This document shows, piece after piece, positions 53,037-64,000 of a stretch of DNA of 64,000 bases. The first letter of the stretch is position 1. The number at the start of each line of letters is the position of its first letter. A program made the position numbers and the translations under genes. Below the pieces are notes generated by a model that worked only from the letters and a program-made list of their open reading frames with translations, ran no database searches and was not told the DNA's origin. The stretch spans positions 158,633,174 through 158,697,173 of the forward strand of contig JAVGWX010000002.1 in the NCBI GenBank assembly GCA_036924085.1. Direction: 5' to 3'. The stretch comes from Ariolimax columbianus. Its lineage: Eukaryota; Mollusca; Gastropoda; Stylommatophora; Arionidae.

Positions 53037-54052
53037 GATCACCTTGTCAATCACTCATTTAGGATCTCAGCGTACCATAAGTAAACAGGCCAAGATCGCC
53101 TTGTCAGTCACTCATTTAGGATCTCAGCGTACCATAAGTAAACAAGCCATGATCGCCTTGTCAATCACTCATTTAGGATCTCAGAGAACCATAAGTAAAC
53201 AGGCCATGATCACCTTGTCAGTCACTCATTTAGGATCTCAGCGAACCATAAGTAAACAGGCCATGATCGCCTTGTCAGTAACTCATTTAGGATCTCAGCG
53301 AACCATAAGTAAACAGGCCATGATCGCCTTGTTAGTCACTGAGAATCTAAGCGAACAATAAGAAAACAGGCCATGATCGCCTTGTCAGTCACTCATTTAG
53401 GATCTAAGTGAACGATAAGTAAACAGGCCATGATCGCCTTGTCAGTCACTCAGGATCTGAGCGAACCATAAGTAAACAGGCGATCATCGCCTTGTCAGTC
53501 ACTAAGAATCTTAGCGAACCATACGTAAACAGGCCATGATCGCCTTGTCAGTCACTCATTTAGGATCTAAGCGAACTATAAGTAAACAGGTGATGATCGC
53601 CTTGTCAGTCACTCATTAAGGATCTAAGCGAACCATAAGTAAACAGGTGATGATCGCCTTGTCAGTCACTCATTAAGGATCTAAGCGAACCATAAGTAAA
53701 CAGGCCATGATCGCCTTGTCAGTCACTCATTTAGGATCTCAGCCAACCATAAGAAAACAGATGATGATCGCCTTGTACGTCACTCAGAATCTTAGCGAAC
53801 TATAAGTAAACAGGTGATGATCGCCTTGTCAGTCACTCATTTAGGATCTCAGCCAACCATAAGAAAACAGATGATGATCGCCTTGTACGTCACTCAGAAT
53901 CTTAGCGAACTATAAGTAAACAGGTGATGATCGCCTTGTCAGTCACTCATTTAGGATCTCAGCCAACCATAAGTAAACAGGCGATGATCGCCTTGTCAGT
54001 CACTCATTAAGGATCTAAGCGAACAATAAGTAAACAGGCCATGATCGCCGGA
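53037..54052. repeat. 57-bp minisatellite, about 18 copies, 1 kb
   Basis: Units contain GTCACTCATTTAGGATCTCA, CGAACCATAAGTAAACAGGC and CATGATCGCCTTGTCA. Shorter units lack the TTTAGG part. A 114-bp higher-order block (ATGATGATCGCCTTGTACGTC...) is duplicated at about 53750 and 53865. The left end stays in frame (57 is a multiple of three), giving a spurious 125-codon ORF. Confidence 0.96.
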
Positions 54053-54085
54053 ACAATCTCAAACTGCCGATGATAGTGGTATTGA

Positions 54086-54690
54086 TGATGTTGTTTTGTG
54101 GGTTTTCTTTGTTGATGACGCTGTTGCGGTTGTTATTGATGATGTTGTTGATGTTGTTATTGATGATGTTGTTGCGGTTGTTATTGATGATGTTGTTGAG
54201 GTTGTTATTGATGATGTTGTTGCGGTTGTTATTGATGATGTTGTTGAGGTTGTTATTGATGATGTTGTTGCGGTTGTTATTGATGATGTTGTTGAGGTTG
54301 TTATTGATGATGTTGTTCAGGTTGTTATTGATTATGTTGTTCAGGTTGTTATTGATGATGTTGTTAAGGTTGTTATTGATTATGTTGTTGAGGTTGTTAT
54401 TGGTGATGTTGTTGAGGTTGTTATTGATGATGTTGTTGAGGTTGTTATTGGTGATGTTGTTCAGGTTGTTATTGGTGATGTTGTTCAGGTTGTTATTGGT
54501 GATGTTGTTCAGGTTGTTATTGGTGATGTTGTTCAGGTTGTTATTGATTATGTTGTTGAGGTTGTTATTGATGATGTTGTTGAGGTTGTTATTGATGATG
54601 TTGTTGAGGTTGTTATTGATGATGTTGTTGAGGTTGTTATTGATGATGTTGTTGAGGTTGTTATTGATGATTTTGTTAGACTACAATAGG
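54086..54690. repeat. 24-bp minisatellite (GATGTTGTTGAGGTTGTTAT)
   Basis: About 25 units of GATGTTGTTGAGGTTGTTAT plus TGAT. Variants (CGG, CAG, AAG; TGGTGAT) cluster in neighbouring units, showing local homogenisation. It abuts the RTE-like LINE. Confidence 0.96.
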
Positions 54691-54807
54691 TTAGATCACG
54701 GCCGACCACTCAAATCTATTTTTTTTTTAATATATCGGTTACGAAGACATTGACAACAGAACAGAAGCAAACGGCCTTGTGAAAGGAAGGGCCTTTCGAA
54801 ACGAGAA

Positions 54808-55860
54808 GTGGCACAGTGGAGTGAAAGCCGCAAGGAAGCTCCACGGCTCACTGCCCTTCTGAATACCAAGAAGAAAAGGAATTTAGCGACAAGAAATGTT
54901 AGAACAATGTACCAGGAAGGTCAAACAGCCCAGATAGCTCAAGAGATAAGGAATTACAATCGGGTAGTGCTTGGACTGTTCGAAACAAGATGGACACAAT
55001 CAGGAAAGATGAGATTGACTACTGGGGAAATCATCATTTGTTCTGGAAACTATGGAAATGATGCACAACGTACAAAACGATTGGCACTGATGCTCTACAG
55101 AGAAGTACATTGGGCGCTGACAAAGTGGTAGGCTATTACCAATCGAATCATTAGCGCAAGCTTTAGAGTTATGAACAAATACATCAATATAAACATCATT
55201 CAGTGCCATGCCCCAACTAACGAGACTGACAATGATAAAAAGCAAGCGTTCTACAACAAGCTGGAAGAGGTCCTTGACACGCAGAAAAAGAAAGATCTCC
55301 TAATATTTATGTGAGACTTCAATGCTAAAGTGCGAGCAGGCAACCTGCCTGAGTTACGAACAGATTTAAGGAAGTCAAGGACTGGAACTGATGCATGCAA
55401 ATGGGGAAATGTTTGCAGAGTTATGTGCCCTACTTAAAATGATAATTGGACGAAGCATGTTTCAACACAAGAAGGTACATAAGGCCACCTGGAGATCACC
55501 AGACTTCCACACAAGAAGGTACATAAGGCCATATAGAGATCACCAGACTTCCACACAAGAAGGTACCTAAGGCCACCTGGAGATCACCAGACCACGAAGC
55601 GCAAAAACAGATAGATGACATCTGTTTCAGTCCAAACGTTCAGAAGTACACTACAAGATTTAAGAGTAAAGCGAGGCGCAGATGTAGCGTCAGACCACCA
55701 CATCTTACTGGCGATTTTGCAGCTCAAACTAAAAAAGTACCCAGTACAGAGCGCAAGGAGAACAAGATATAACGTACACTTATTACAACACCAGGAGAAG
55801 AAGACAGAATGTAGCACAAAATTTGATAACAGATACCAAGTGATACAAGAGCTTTATTAG
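54808..55860 (+). pseudogene. LINE-C AP endonuclease remnant
   Basis: First frame (54808-55131) reads NLATRNVRTMYQEGQTAQIA, VVLGLFETRWTQSGKMRLTT and RLALMLYREVHWALTKW. It continues after a stop as FRVMNKYININIIQCHAPTN and DLLIFM-stop-DFNAKV (catalytic GDFN replaced). Frame 55615-55860 reads LQDLRVKRGADVASDHHILL (catalytic SDH retained). Between these lies a 44-bp triplication. Known role: nicks target DNA. Confidence 0.82.
55467..55593. repeat. 44-bp triplication in LINE-C endonuclease
   Basis: GAAGGTAC recurs at 55471, 55515 and 55559. The unit encodes the HKATWRSPD segment of the endonuclease. Confidence 0.93.
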
Positions 55861-56255
55861 GATGAAGAAATGGACATTAATAGTTTGTGGGACCAGGCTA
55901 AAGAGATGTGGAATAACACATGTGGAGAAACTGTGGGATTCAAGAGAAAACAACTCAAAGAATCGATCACAACAGAGACATTACATAAAATAGAAGAAAT
56001 GAAAAAGGAGAAAGCTATACTCAACAATTGCCGAACCTGAGCCACCAAAGCAGAAGCACAGAGTAATTTTACTGTTACAGACAAAGAGGTCGAGACATAC
56101 ATTAAGAAAAATAAAAGGAAATATATTGACAAGCTTGCACAGGAGGCAGAAGAGGCAACAGAGAGAGGAAATATGAGATATCTCTACTCATTAACAAAGA
56201 AAATGGCAAATATATACAGACAGACAAACCAACCAAAGATAGAGAAGGCAGGATA

Positions 56256-57480
56256 TTGACATCATCGGAGGAACAACAGAAACGATGGGTTGAATATTTC
56301 AAAGAAAGACCTCCACCACAAGAGGCACCAATCATCCTACCAGCAGAGGAGACCCTGAACTTAGACTGCAAACCAGAAAGTAAGATAGAAATCCAAAAGG
56401 TCATGTCTAAAATCATGGAAGGGAAAGCGGCAGGATCGGATGAAATAGCATCAGAAGCCATAATGGCAGATATAGATAAGGCCACTGATATATTTCAAGG
56501 TTTATTCAAGAAGATATGAAAGAGGAGAGAGTGTAAACAGAATGGAAAGGAGGAGAGAGTGTAAACAGAATGGAAAGGAGGAGAGAGTGTAAACAGAATG
56601 GAAAGGAGGAGAGAGTGCAAACAGAATGGAAATAAAGACATCTGTTTAAACTGCCTAAGAAGGGGACCTGGCAGATTGTAGCAATTATAGGGGGATTACA
56701 TTGCTGTCAGTGTCAGGCAAGATAATCAACAGAATCATCTTGGACAGATTAAAAACTGAAGTAGACAAAAAGATCAGAGAGCGGCAGGCAGGATTTCATC
56801 GGGGAAGATCATACACAGATCATATACCTACGCTACACTACAGAACAAAGTATTGAATGGAACTCATCGCTATACTCAAATTGTATAAACTATAAAAAGG
56901 CGTTTGACAGTGGGGATGGAATTACTCTATGGCAACTGTGAGACACTATGGGATACCAGAGAAGTACACAACCCTCATCCAGAATATGTACAGAGACACA
57001 TTTAATAGAGTGGTACATGATTGAGCACTGACCGACATCTTCGGGGTGCAAACAGGGATGCCTATTCTTGCCTTTCCTTTTCTTGTTGGCCATAGATTGG
57101 ATAATGAAGACATTCGAAGGAAAAGAAACTGACATTCAGTGGACACTATTGTCACAATTAGAAAACCTGGACTACGCAGATAATCTGGTACTTTTATCAC
57201 AAAGCATAGTCACAGCCAAATGCAAGAGAAACTTGATAGGGTGAAAGAACAATCGGACAAACTGGAACTGAATATCAACATGAAGAAAACCAAGCTTCTT
57301 AAACTCAACACTTAAAGCAAAGAATCAATTATGCTGGAGGGAGAGCAGTTGGAAGAAGTGGATACCTTGACCTATTTTGGCAACACAATTGACACATCAG
57401 GAGGTACAGGTGTAAGGATCAGAATTGAAAAGGTAAGAAGGGCATTCCTGACGCTAAACAACATATGGTAATCCACAGCA
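56256..57480 (+). pseudogene. LINE-C reverse transcriptase remnant
   Basis: EEQQKRWVEYFKERP, KVMSKIMEGKAAGSDEIASE (fingers), LADCSNYRGITLLSVSGKI, RQAGFHRGRSYTDHIPTL, then motif A region with stops, RHYGIPEKYTTLIQNMYRDT, GVQTGMP (motif B, decayed), LDYADNLVLL (motif C, YADN where active enzymes have ADD) and VDTLTYFGNTIDTSGGTGV. Order complete, but at least six stops or frame changes. Confidence 0.84.
56522..56635. repeat. 28-bp minisatellite in LINE-C RT, 4 copies
   Basis: GGAGAGAGTGTAAACAGAAT plus GGAAAGGA; the unit encodes EERV-stop-TEWK, the segment that in relatives reads EERVPTEWKEG and occurs once. Confidence 0.94.
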
Positions 57481-57635
57481 ATCAAGATTCACACCAAAAT
57501 TTGAATATTCAACGCCAGTGTCAACTCAGTGTTGCTGTATGGGTCGGAATGATGGAGAACGACCAGGGTCATACAACAATGACCCCAGTCCTTCGTTAAC
57601 ATGTCTACGAAGGATAATGGGCATAAAGTAACGGG

Positions 57636-57910
57636 ACATGGTGATGAATGAAGACTTGTGTTCACAAAGTGGCAGGACATGGGGAGGAATGAAGACTTGT
57701 GTTCATAAAGTGGCAGGACATGGTGAGGAATGAAGACGTGTGTTCATAAAGTGGCAGGACATGGTGAGGAATGCAGACTTGTGTTCATAAAGTGGCAGGA
57801 CATTGTGAGGAATGAAGACTTGTGTTCATAAAGTGGCAGGACATGGTGAGGAATGAAGACTTGTGTTCATAAAGTGGCAGGACATGGTGAGGAATGAAGA
57901 CTTGTGGAAA
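57636..57910. repeat. 41-bp minisatellite in LINE-C C-terminal region, 6-7 copies
   Basis: GGACATGGTGAGGAATGAAG plus ACTTGTGTTCATAAAGTGGCA. The unit corresponds to the NRDLW-containing segment of RTE proteins (here NEDLC/NEDLW); the final unit re-enters the normal sequence as NEDLWKKSQQQPLEQQIKRR. Confidence 0.94.
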
Positions 57911-58308
57911 AAGAGCCAACAACAGCCATTGGAACAACAAATTAAGCGAAGAAAATGGGAGTTGCAAAGGACATACGCTGCGGAAGGCACAGTCTAGCAT
58001 AGTCTGGCTCTTATAATGGAATCATCAAGGGAAGAGAGAGAGAGCTAGAACCAAAAATAAAAGGAGAAAACAATGTGAGAAGGAAATAACATTAAATAAT
58101 TGCACCTGGAGAGAGACAGAAAGAGCAACACAGGACCATGCACACTCACCGGATGTTGTCGGTGGCCTGTGCACCGAGGTGAGTGACGGGCTTGAATTAT
58201 TGATTGATTTGTTGGGACAGGGAGAACTTTGAAATCAATGTTGATAGCAGACGCCACATAAATCTTCGATTCGTGGAGGAGATTGTGATGATCACAGGTA
58301 AAGTGAGC

Positions 58309-58568
58309 AGTACTAGACATGAACATATCCAAGACCAAAGTCATGAGAAACTGAAAGGGAGCAGTACTAGACAAGAACATATCCAAGACCAATGTCATGA
58401 GAAACTGAAAGGGAGCAGTACTAGACATGACCATATCCAAGACCAATGTCATGAGAAACTAAAAGGGAGCAGTACTAGACATGAACATATCCAAGACCAA
58501 TGTCATGAGAAACTGAAAGGGAGCAGTACTAGACAAGAACATATCTAAGACCAATGTCATGAGAAACT
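58309..58568. repeat. 54-bp minisatellite, 5 copies
   Basis: AGCAGTACTAGACATGAACA, ATCCAAGACCAATGTCATGA and GAAACTGAAAGGG; period 54, spurious frame RHEHIQDQCHEKLKGSST. Confidence 0.95.
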
Positions 58569-59051
58569 GTTCGTCCATTGTGACCCTTTCATTGGCGATG
58601 GGAAAACAACTTAGAAAACGTCGTGGAATACTGCCATCGTGGACACTTCCTCAACATGCAGATAATTTAGAACCAAAATTAACAAGACGGCGCCACGCGG
58701 GCTGGGTAATCTTTTCGTCCATCCAGAGAGTCATGGGAGGTTACCAGAATTGACACTAGTGATCCCTGAAATGTGCCATGCTGCTAAAACATAGAGACTT
58801 ACAAAAGCAATGGAGAACAAACTGCGAGTGATCCAAGCCTCTCTTGAGAGACGCTTGGTCGGTCTTACTCTCCGACTTCAGCGCATGCAGAGCCTTCTCA
58901 ACACTGAGGGCTAGTTTCGGCCATTGATGCAGGGGTTCACGCAAACAAGGCCAAACACAGGTGGGCACGCCACATACTCTGCAAGAAGAATCAACGTTTG
59001 AGCACGTGAACAGCAACAGCCTCAAGTTGGCATTTGTAGGAGCATATTGCT
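58569..59051. other. Unassigned sequence
   Basis: Frame near 58800 reads VIQASLERRLVGLTLRLQRM, faintly like a LINE C-terminus; not enough to call. Confidence 0.35.
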
Positions 59052-59328
59052 GATGTGGAGCAAGCTTACTGCAGGGAGGTCAATTGTAGCTGTTACACGT
59101 GCTCCGTTTATGGAGCAAGCTTACTGCAGGGAGGTCAGTTGTAGTTGTTACACGTGCTCCGTTTATGGAGCAAGCTTACTGCAGGGAGGTCAGTTGTAGT
59201 TGTTACACGTGCTCCGTTTATGGAGCAAGCTTACTGCAGGGAGGTCAGTTGTAGTTGTTACACGTGCTCCGTTTATGGAGCAAGCTTACTGCAGGGAGGT
59301 CAGTTGTAGTTGTTACACGTGCTCCGTT
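59052..59328. repeat. 55-bp minisatellite, 5 copies
   Basis: GAGCAAGCTTACTGCAGGGA at 59058 and 59113 (55 bp); units end TTACACGTGCTCCGTTTATG. Almost no divergence between the last four copies, so a young expansion. Confidence 0.96.
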
Positions 59329-59384
59329 TGGACAGAAACAAGATAAGGAAAGATAATGAAGACAATAGGCTTTGATTGACAAAA

Positions 59385-59545
59385 AACTTCATTTTAGTCG
59401 GGGATGGAGAAGGGTAAATGGGACCACTGTAACATCCCGAACATATTTCTAGTCGGATTATGAGAAAGGTGAATAGGGCACTGTAACATCCCAAACTTCA
59501 TTCTAGTCGGAGCTGGGAAAGGGCGAACAGGGCCACTGTAACATG
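59385..59545. repeat. About 60-bp repeat, 3 diverged copies
   Basis: TTCTAGTCGG, GAGAAGGG or GAAAGGG, CACTGTAACATCCCGAAC blocks recur three times. Confidence 0.82.
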
Positions 59546-59600
59546 AAGCAAACGGCGGTTTTAGTTGTGGTAGTCAACCTCAGCATATAACATTAATGAT

Positions 59601-59755
59601 CCCCGTACTGGTGAGCTTACTCAGAAACATGGTATTGCACTACAGCCAGGAGGCTCCATGTCTACCTTCGGTGCGCCCCAGGATATAAGAAGAGCTACTG
59701 CAACGTGTGACCGGAGAACATTCATCACGAGTCGTCAACTTGGTCCATGCAGCTT
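59601..59755 (+). repeat. Dispersed repeat family R, copy 2
   Basis: GTGAGCTTACTCAGAAACAT, GCACTACAGCCAGGAGGCTC, GGATATAAGAAGAGCTACTG and GTCAACTTGG parallel 9320-9485 in order and spacing, same orientation. Confidence 0.6.
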
Positions 59756-60179
59756 AGGACCACAATAACAACACGTAGAAAGGGTTTTTACATAACACAT
59801 CCACAACAAGTTTCCCCTCGAACAGTGATACAGGCTTCCTGAAAGGGGACTAGCTGCTGTGGAGAGCCCTGGACACTATAAGTACCGAATTAAAGGGCAT
59901 TAATAAATAAGAGAAAAAAAATGCCTAGGGTGTGACACACGCATGTAGCAAAGGTTTGCTCACACATCTGTGTACTGGAGCTTTGTATTCAGTGGGTTGT
60001 ATCGATCAGCTATGATTAATTGTATCGGCAATCCGAACGTGAAAATTGATCGGCTTAGAGCTGGATGGAGTGAGACTGTGCTATCTGTCAATCTCTTGCT
60101 CTGTTTCAACCAGCCCTCATTCTATGTCCTACTTGCTCGTCAGCTTTATTTACGATTTATCGCAGCTTTATGATGTCAT
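59756..60179. other. Unassigned sequence
   Basis: Single-copy, no gene recognised. Confidence 0.5.
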
Positions 60180-60672
60180 TGGTTTGCATCAGTTCACCTC
60201 AGATTTATGCTGAAACTGGTTTGCATCGGTTCACTTCAGATTCATGCTGAAACTTGTTTGCATCAGTTCACTACAGATTCATGCTGAAACTTGTTTGCAC
60301 CAGTTCACCTCAGATTTATGCTGAATCTTGTTTTCACCAGCTCACCTCAGATTTATGCTGAAACTGGTTTGCGTCGGTTCACACCAAATTCATGCGGAAA
60401 CTTGTTTGCATCCGTTCATCTCAGATTTATGTTAAAACTTGTTTGCATCAGTTCACCTCAGATTTATGCTGAAACTTGTTTGCACAAGTTCACCTCAGAT
60501 TTATGTTGAAACTTGTTTGCACAAGTTCACCTCAGATTTATGCTGAGACTTGTTTGCACAAGTTCACCTCAGATTTATGCTGAAACTTGTTTGCACCAGT
60601 TCACCTCAGATTTATGCTGAATTTTGTTTGCATCAGTTCACCTCAGATTTATGCTAGCACTGATACGGTTCG
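60180..60672. repeat. 36-37-bp minisatellite, about 13 copies
   Basis: CAGTTCACCTCAGATTTATG plus CTGAAACTTGTTTGCAC. Divergence rises to the right, with degenerate units continuing to about 60850. Confidence 0.93.
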
Positions 60673-61555
60673 GTTCACTTTAGATTTATTTTGTGCGAGA
60701 CTGGTTTGTTTCAATTCACCCAAGATGTATGCTTGAACTGGTTCGCTTTACACAAGATTTGTACTGGGACAGATTCAATTCGGATCACCTCACATTTAGA
60801 CTGGAACTGGTTTGATCCATCAGTTTTTAATGTTTGAACTAGTTCGGTTCACTGCAGAGATGTCCACGTATTACTTCGATTCTCACATAATTTTCTATTC
60901 ATCGATTTGATTTTTTGAACCAGTTTTTAAATTCCAAGTAAAACATTGAATCGCTTGTGAATATGGACGTACTTACTTGTTTTACTGTCACATGACTTGG
61001 TCACTTTTCATTGGCCAAGTGGTATTGTCAGCCCGTATCAATGTATTTCTATTATAACATCTATCTATCTGCCACTGTGTCTTCTTCGTGCCTGCCGTCA
61101 TCTATTATTGCGTGATCATTATATTTGTAAAAATGTGCTTTTCTGCATCCTTCATTATGTCTTCATGTGCTACCATTGTCTCTTTCTCTCTCTCTCTCAA
61201 TTCATATCTATTTATATATATATAACTTTCTCTATTTCACAATTATACTACTACAGCTGGGAGTATTTTCTCCAATCTCTTTTTTGTTTCATACTCGGAC
61301 TTTCTTACAACATCACTCCTTTTCTTTAGTACGTTTCTCTCTTGAAACTGTCTCTTATTATACATCTTCTTCTAGCCGTTTCTCTTATTCTATCTCTTGC
61401 CTTATAGAGTGGCTTGGGACTGTCACTGTTTCCTTGCTATCTGTACCGTCTCCTTAAAAAGATTAATCTGTTCTGGAGTTCTCTGCCACTGTTTTCCCAT
61501 ATAACTTTCTACCTCTTCTCTGTGGTTTCATTGCCATCTTCGCTCGTCTCATTGT
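60673..61555. other. Unassigned sequence
   Basis: T-rich DNA; pyrimidine-rich stretch 61170-61200. ORFs 60997-61457 are low-complexity and unrecognised. Confidence 0.45.
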
Positions 61556-61755
61556 CTAGCGTGAAATACATTCCGCGGTAGCTGAAATACGTTCCGCGGT
61601 AGCTGAAATACGTTCCGCGGTACCTGAAATACGTCCCGCGGTAGCTGAAATACGTTCCGCGGTAGCTTAAATACGTTTCGCGGTAGCTGAAATACGTTCC
61701 GCTGTAGCTGAAATACGTTCCGCGGTAGCTGAAATACGTTCCGCGGTAGCTGACA
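61556..61755. repeat. 21-bp minisatellite (GCTGAAATACGTTCCGCGGTA)
   Basis: Nine to ten units, each with a SacII-type CCGCGG palindrome. - strand frame NVFQLPR repeats is an artefact. Confidence 0.96.
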
Positions 61756-62672
61756 GTTTGACTGCTGATAGCTGTTCCTTCCGGCCTGAAACTTCCGCTT
61801 TCGGCACAACCTTTAACTCGAGTTAACTCCCCCTAACCGTTGGCCGTGAACTTCCTGCAAGGCTTAATACCAGAGTGTCCCTTCTAGGTTAATTACTAAT
61901 ATTCGCTTGTAAGCTTTATCTACCCTAAGCATTCTATTTTATGTCACCTTACCCTACTTGTAGGACAGATTCCGACTCGAGGCCAGGAGCTGGGCATGTG
62001 CTGTGAGAAGATGTGTGTACCTCGCCCGTCTAAGCGTTTATTTAAAATTGAGATGCCAAGCTCAGTTCCATCCCTGGCTATGACAACTTTGTATAACCCC
62101 TAGCGAGTCTCTTTGTTGTTTTTTTTTAAATTTGTGGGGTGTTTTTTTTACATGCCCATGAAATTCAGCGATCCACCTTCACTTGTGTCTTACCACTCGT
62201 CAACTTCACATTGACTTGAAAAAGAAATCCTCACAAATTTGAGAAACGACTCAAAAGAGAAATGGAAATACCATTTTATGCTGCTCGTTAACTCCGCAAT
62301 GCATGACACGTGATGATGATGATCTTATGTTGAGAAAATGTCACGCAAAGACAGATCAACAAAAACGTGGAATCAAAGCGGATAGGTGAAACATGAAAGA
62401 GAGGCGCCCCTCTAGAGATGCTCATGTAGATAAGAGCCGCTGAGATCGCCTGGAGAGTATCTGGCGCGCAAGAGGGTTTGTAAAAACACTGACAGGTGAG
62501 CCGAGAACAAAGAAACCACACATGTCATGGCTATCGTCAAGGGCACATTCAGATTTTCAAATGTGGAGGTGAAGGAATGCAGGCTTCGAGAATCTAGTTT
62601 CTGATCATCCACTGCAGGGTCGTATTGGGAACAGAAGAGATGGTGTTTATCAGCATGTGATGTGCGCCGTGT
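61756..62672. other. Unassigned sequence
   Basis: About 0.9 kb of single-copy DNA; no gene recognised. Confidence 0.5.
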
Positions 62673-62674
62673 TA

Positions 62675-62850
62675 TATGGGACGTGAAATTTGGGACGTGC
62701 TATATGGGACGTGTAATGTAGGACGTGTAATATGGGACGTGTGGTGTTGATCATGCTATGTTGGGCACGCAGTGTAGGACGTGTAATGTGGGACGTGTAG
62801 TGCTGATCATGCTATGTTGGGCATGCAGTGTAGGACGTTTACTATAGAGC
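62675..62850. repeat. Irregular 14-16-bp repeat (GGGACGTGTAATGT)
   Basis: GGGACGTGTAATATGGGACG-type units interleaved with TGATCATGCTATGTTGGGCA; a block of about 60 bp (GGACGTGTAGTGCTGATCAT) is duplicated. Confidence 0.85.
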
Positions 62851-62998
62851 ATGTAGATTGGGCCATTATGTGAAGTTCTGGCGTTGGGCGCGACCAATAA
62901 CCTCATGTTGACTGCTGTTTTCATTAGATGTTTCCACGTCCACGCCTGAAAGTTATCTGTGAAGGTAACAATACCGAACGTTAACAACAGATAAAATG

Positions 62999-63478
62999 TC
63001 ACGTTAGCAACAAATACAATGTCACATTAACAGCTGATATAACATAACTTTAACAACTAATATAATCTCATGTTAAAGTTATATTATATCAGCTGTTACA
63101 AACTGAAATAATCTGACGTTAACAACTGATATAAGCTCACGTCAACAACTGATAGAAGCCCACGTCAACAACTAATATAAGCTCACGTCAACAACTGATA
63201 TAATCTCACGTTAACAACTGATATAATCTCACGTTAACAACTGATATAAGCTCACGTCAACAACTGATATAATCTAACGTTAACAACTGATATAATCTAA
63301 CGTTAACAACTGATATAATCTCACTTTAATAACTGATATAATCTCACTTCAACAACTGATATAATCTAACTTCAACAACTGATATAATCTCACTTTAACA
63401 ACTGATATAATCTCACTTCAACAACTGATATAGTCTCACTTCAACAACTGATATAATCTCACTTCAACAACGGATATA
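62999..63478. repeat. 23-bp minisatellite (AACAACTGATATAATCTCAC)
   Basis: About 20 units of AACAACTGATATAATCTCAC plus GTT, CTT or GTC. A short inverted unit at 63069-63095 (TTAAAGTTATATTATATCAG) reads in the opposite direction. Confidence 0.96.
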
Positions 63479-64000
63479 CCCCACGTATACAACTGCTTTA
63501 GATATATACTAAGGTGATCCTTGAAAGCATACGAAGATAAAAATATAATTTTAAGGAGGAAAGAAATGACTAATGAACATAGACAAAATATATGAAAAGA
63601 GTGAACACTGAGTCGTGAAGAAAGACCATGTCCCAGGTGGCCAGAACCTAGGTCACGTGCTGCTGTAATCTCGACCTGGGATGGGAGGAACACCTCGTAA
63701 GTTGACAGATATCGATATTTCAAGTGTAATCCGATTACCATAAAATATGAAGATATTGTTGTCATGGTGACGTCATAATAATCGGACTCGCTTGATAGTT
63801 TACAAATATCGTGACAATAACTGGAAAGACAACAATGCAGTTCATGTGCACATCTATCACGCGAGATAGTGAAGCGGAAACCAACATTCAATATCGATTG
63901 TAGGTTAAACAAGAATGAGTCGGTTAGGCGAGGGTACGAATAAAAGACAAGCGATCTAAATTATTACCAAATAGTCTTCGTCGGAGACATAGAACTACGC
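63479..64000. other. Unassigned sequence at right edge
   Basis: A 158-codon - strand frame (63436-63912) overlaps the array and is not recognised. No other feature. Confidence 0.45.

Larger units (their letters stand above)
54800..58190 (+). mobile_element. RTE-like non-LTR retrotransposon (LINE-C), nearly full length but dead
   Basis: Order: AP endonuclease (54880-55740), linker, reverse transcriptase (56250-57480), C-terminal region (57480-58140) and a tail ending TTGAATTATTGATTGATTT. EN motifs such as ATRNVRTMYQEGQTAQIAQE and ETRWTQSGKMRLTTGE, and RT motifs such as NYRGITLLSV, are those of the RTE-type elements often annotated as endonuclease-reverse transcriptase or craniofacial development protein 2-like. 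Many stops and frameshifts. Three minisatellites (44, 28 and 41 bp) have grown from its coding sequence. Confidence 0.85.

Overview
This is nuclear DNA of an invertebrate animal, most likely a gastropod mollusc. The evidence is an 18S/28S rRNA stretch of metazoan (lophotrochozoan-looking) type, tRNA-derived SINE bodies of a kind I associate with molluscs, Jockey/I-like, RTE-like and CR1-like LINE debris, Penelope-like elements, a Tc1/mariner fossil, and two typical spliced animal micro-exons. Nothing bacterial is present, and almost every long open frame is a translated tandem repeat.

The only host protein-coding gene I can support is a poly(rC)-binding protein (PCBP/hnRNP E-like, KH-domain) gene on the + strand. 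Two in-phase micro-exons, 21958-21981 (EVGSIIGK) and 33100-33132 (KGDNIKKFREE), join into the start of a KH domain. They are separated by an 11.1 kb intron, and the GXXG RNA-binding loop is split exactly at the junction. I found no other exon of this gene, so about 22 kb upstream and 31 kb downstream may also be intron.

By my count about one third of the window (roughly 21 kb) is tandem repeat: more than 45 separate arrays with units of 4-68 bp. The largest are a 15-bp array (1-1950), a 26-bp array (25098-28078), a 57-bp array (53037-54050) and a 26-bp array (42560-43228).

Transposon layout: a Jockey/I-like LINE at 5035-9066 with five internal minisatellites; a Penelope-like element (PLE) on the - strand (12384-13243), a + copy with an open GIY-YIG frame (35874-37010) and a - 3' remnant (39328-39690); SINE copies at 13990-14105, 14590-15200 and 30985-31165; a CR1-like LINE 3' end at 22725-23203; LINE debris at 28860-28990 and 29963-30725; four copies of a second short retroposon (3097, 33399, 37282, 38148), two with target-site duplications; Tc1/mariner fossils at 43297-43780 (-) and 44020-45000 (+); and an RTE-like LINE at 54800-58190.

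A broken rDNA unit lies at about 45615-48760: a 5' spacer, the first 1230 nt of 18S, then an abrupt junction to repeated 28S 3'-end pieces, with no ITS or 5.8S.

The most interesting pattern is that many minisatellites have visibly grown out of single-copy transposon sequence. Examples are endonuclease, reverse transcriptase, RNase H and transposase codons, a SINE interior, and a retroposon still bounded by its target-site duplication. In the best case the unexpanded sister copy shows the short direct repeat whose spacing equals the unit length. The window therefore records a genome with very active de novo tandem duplication.
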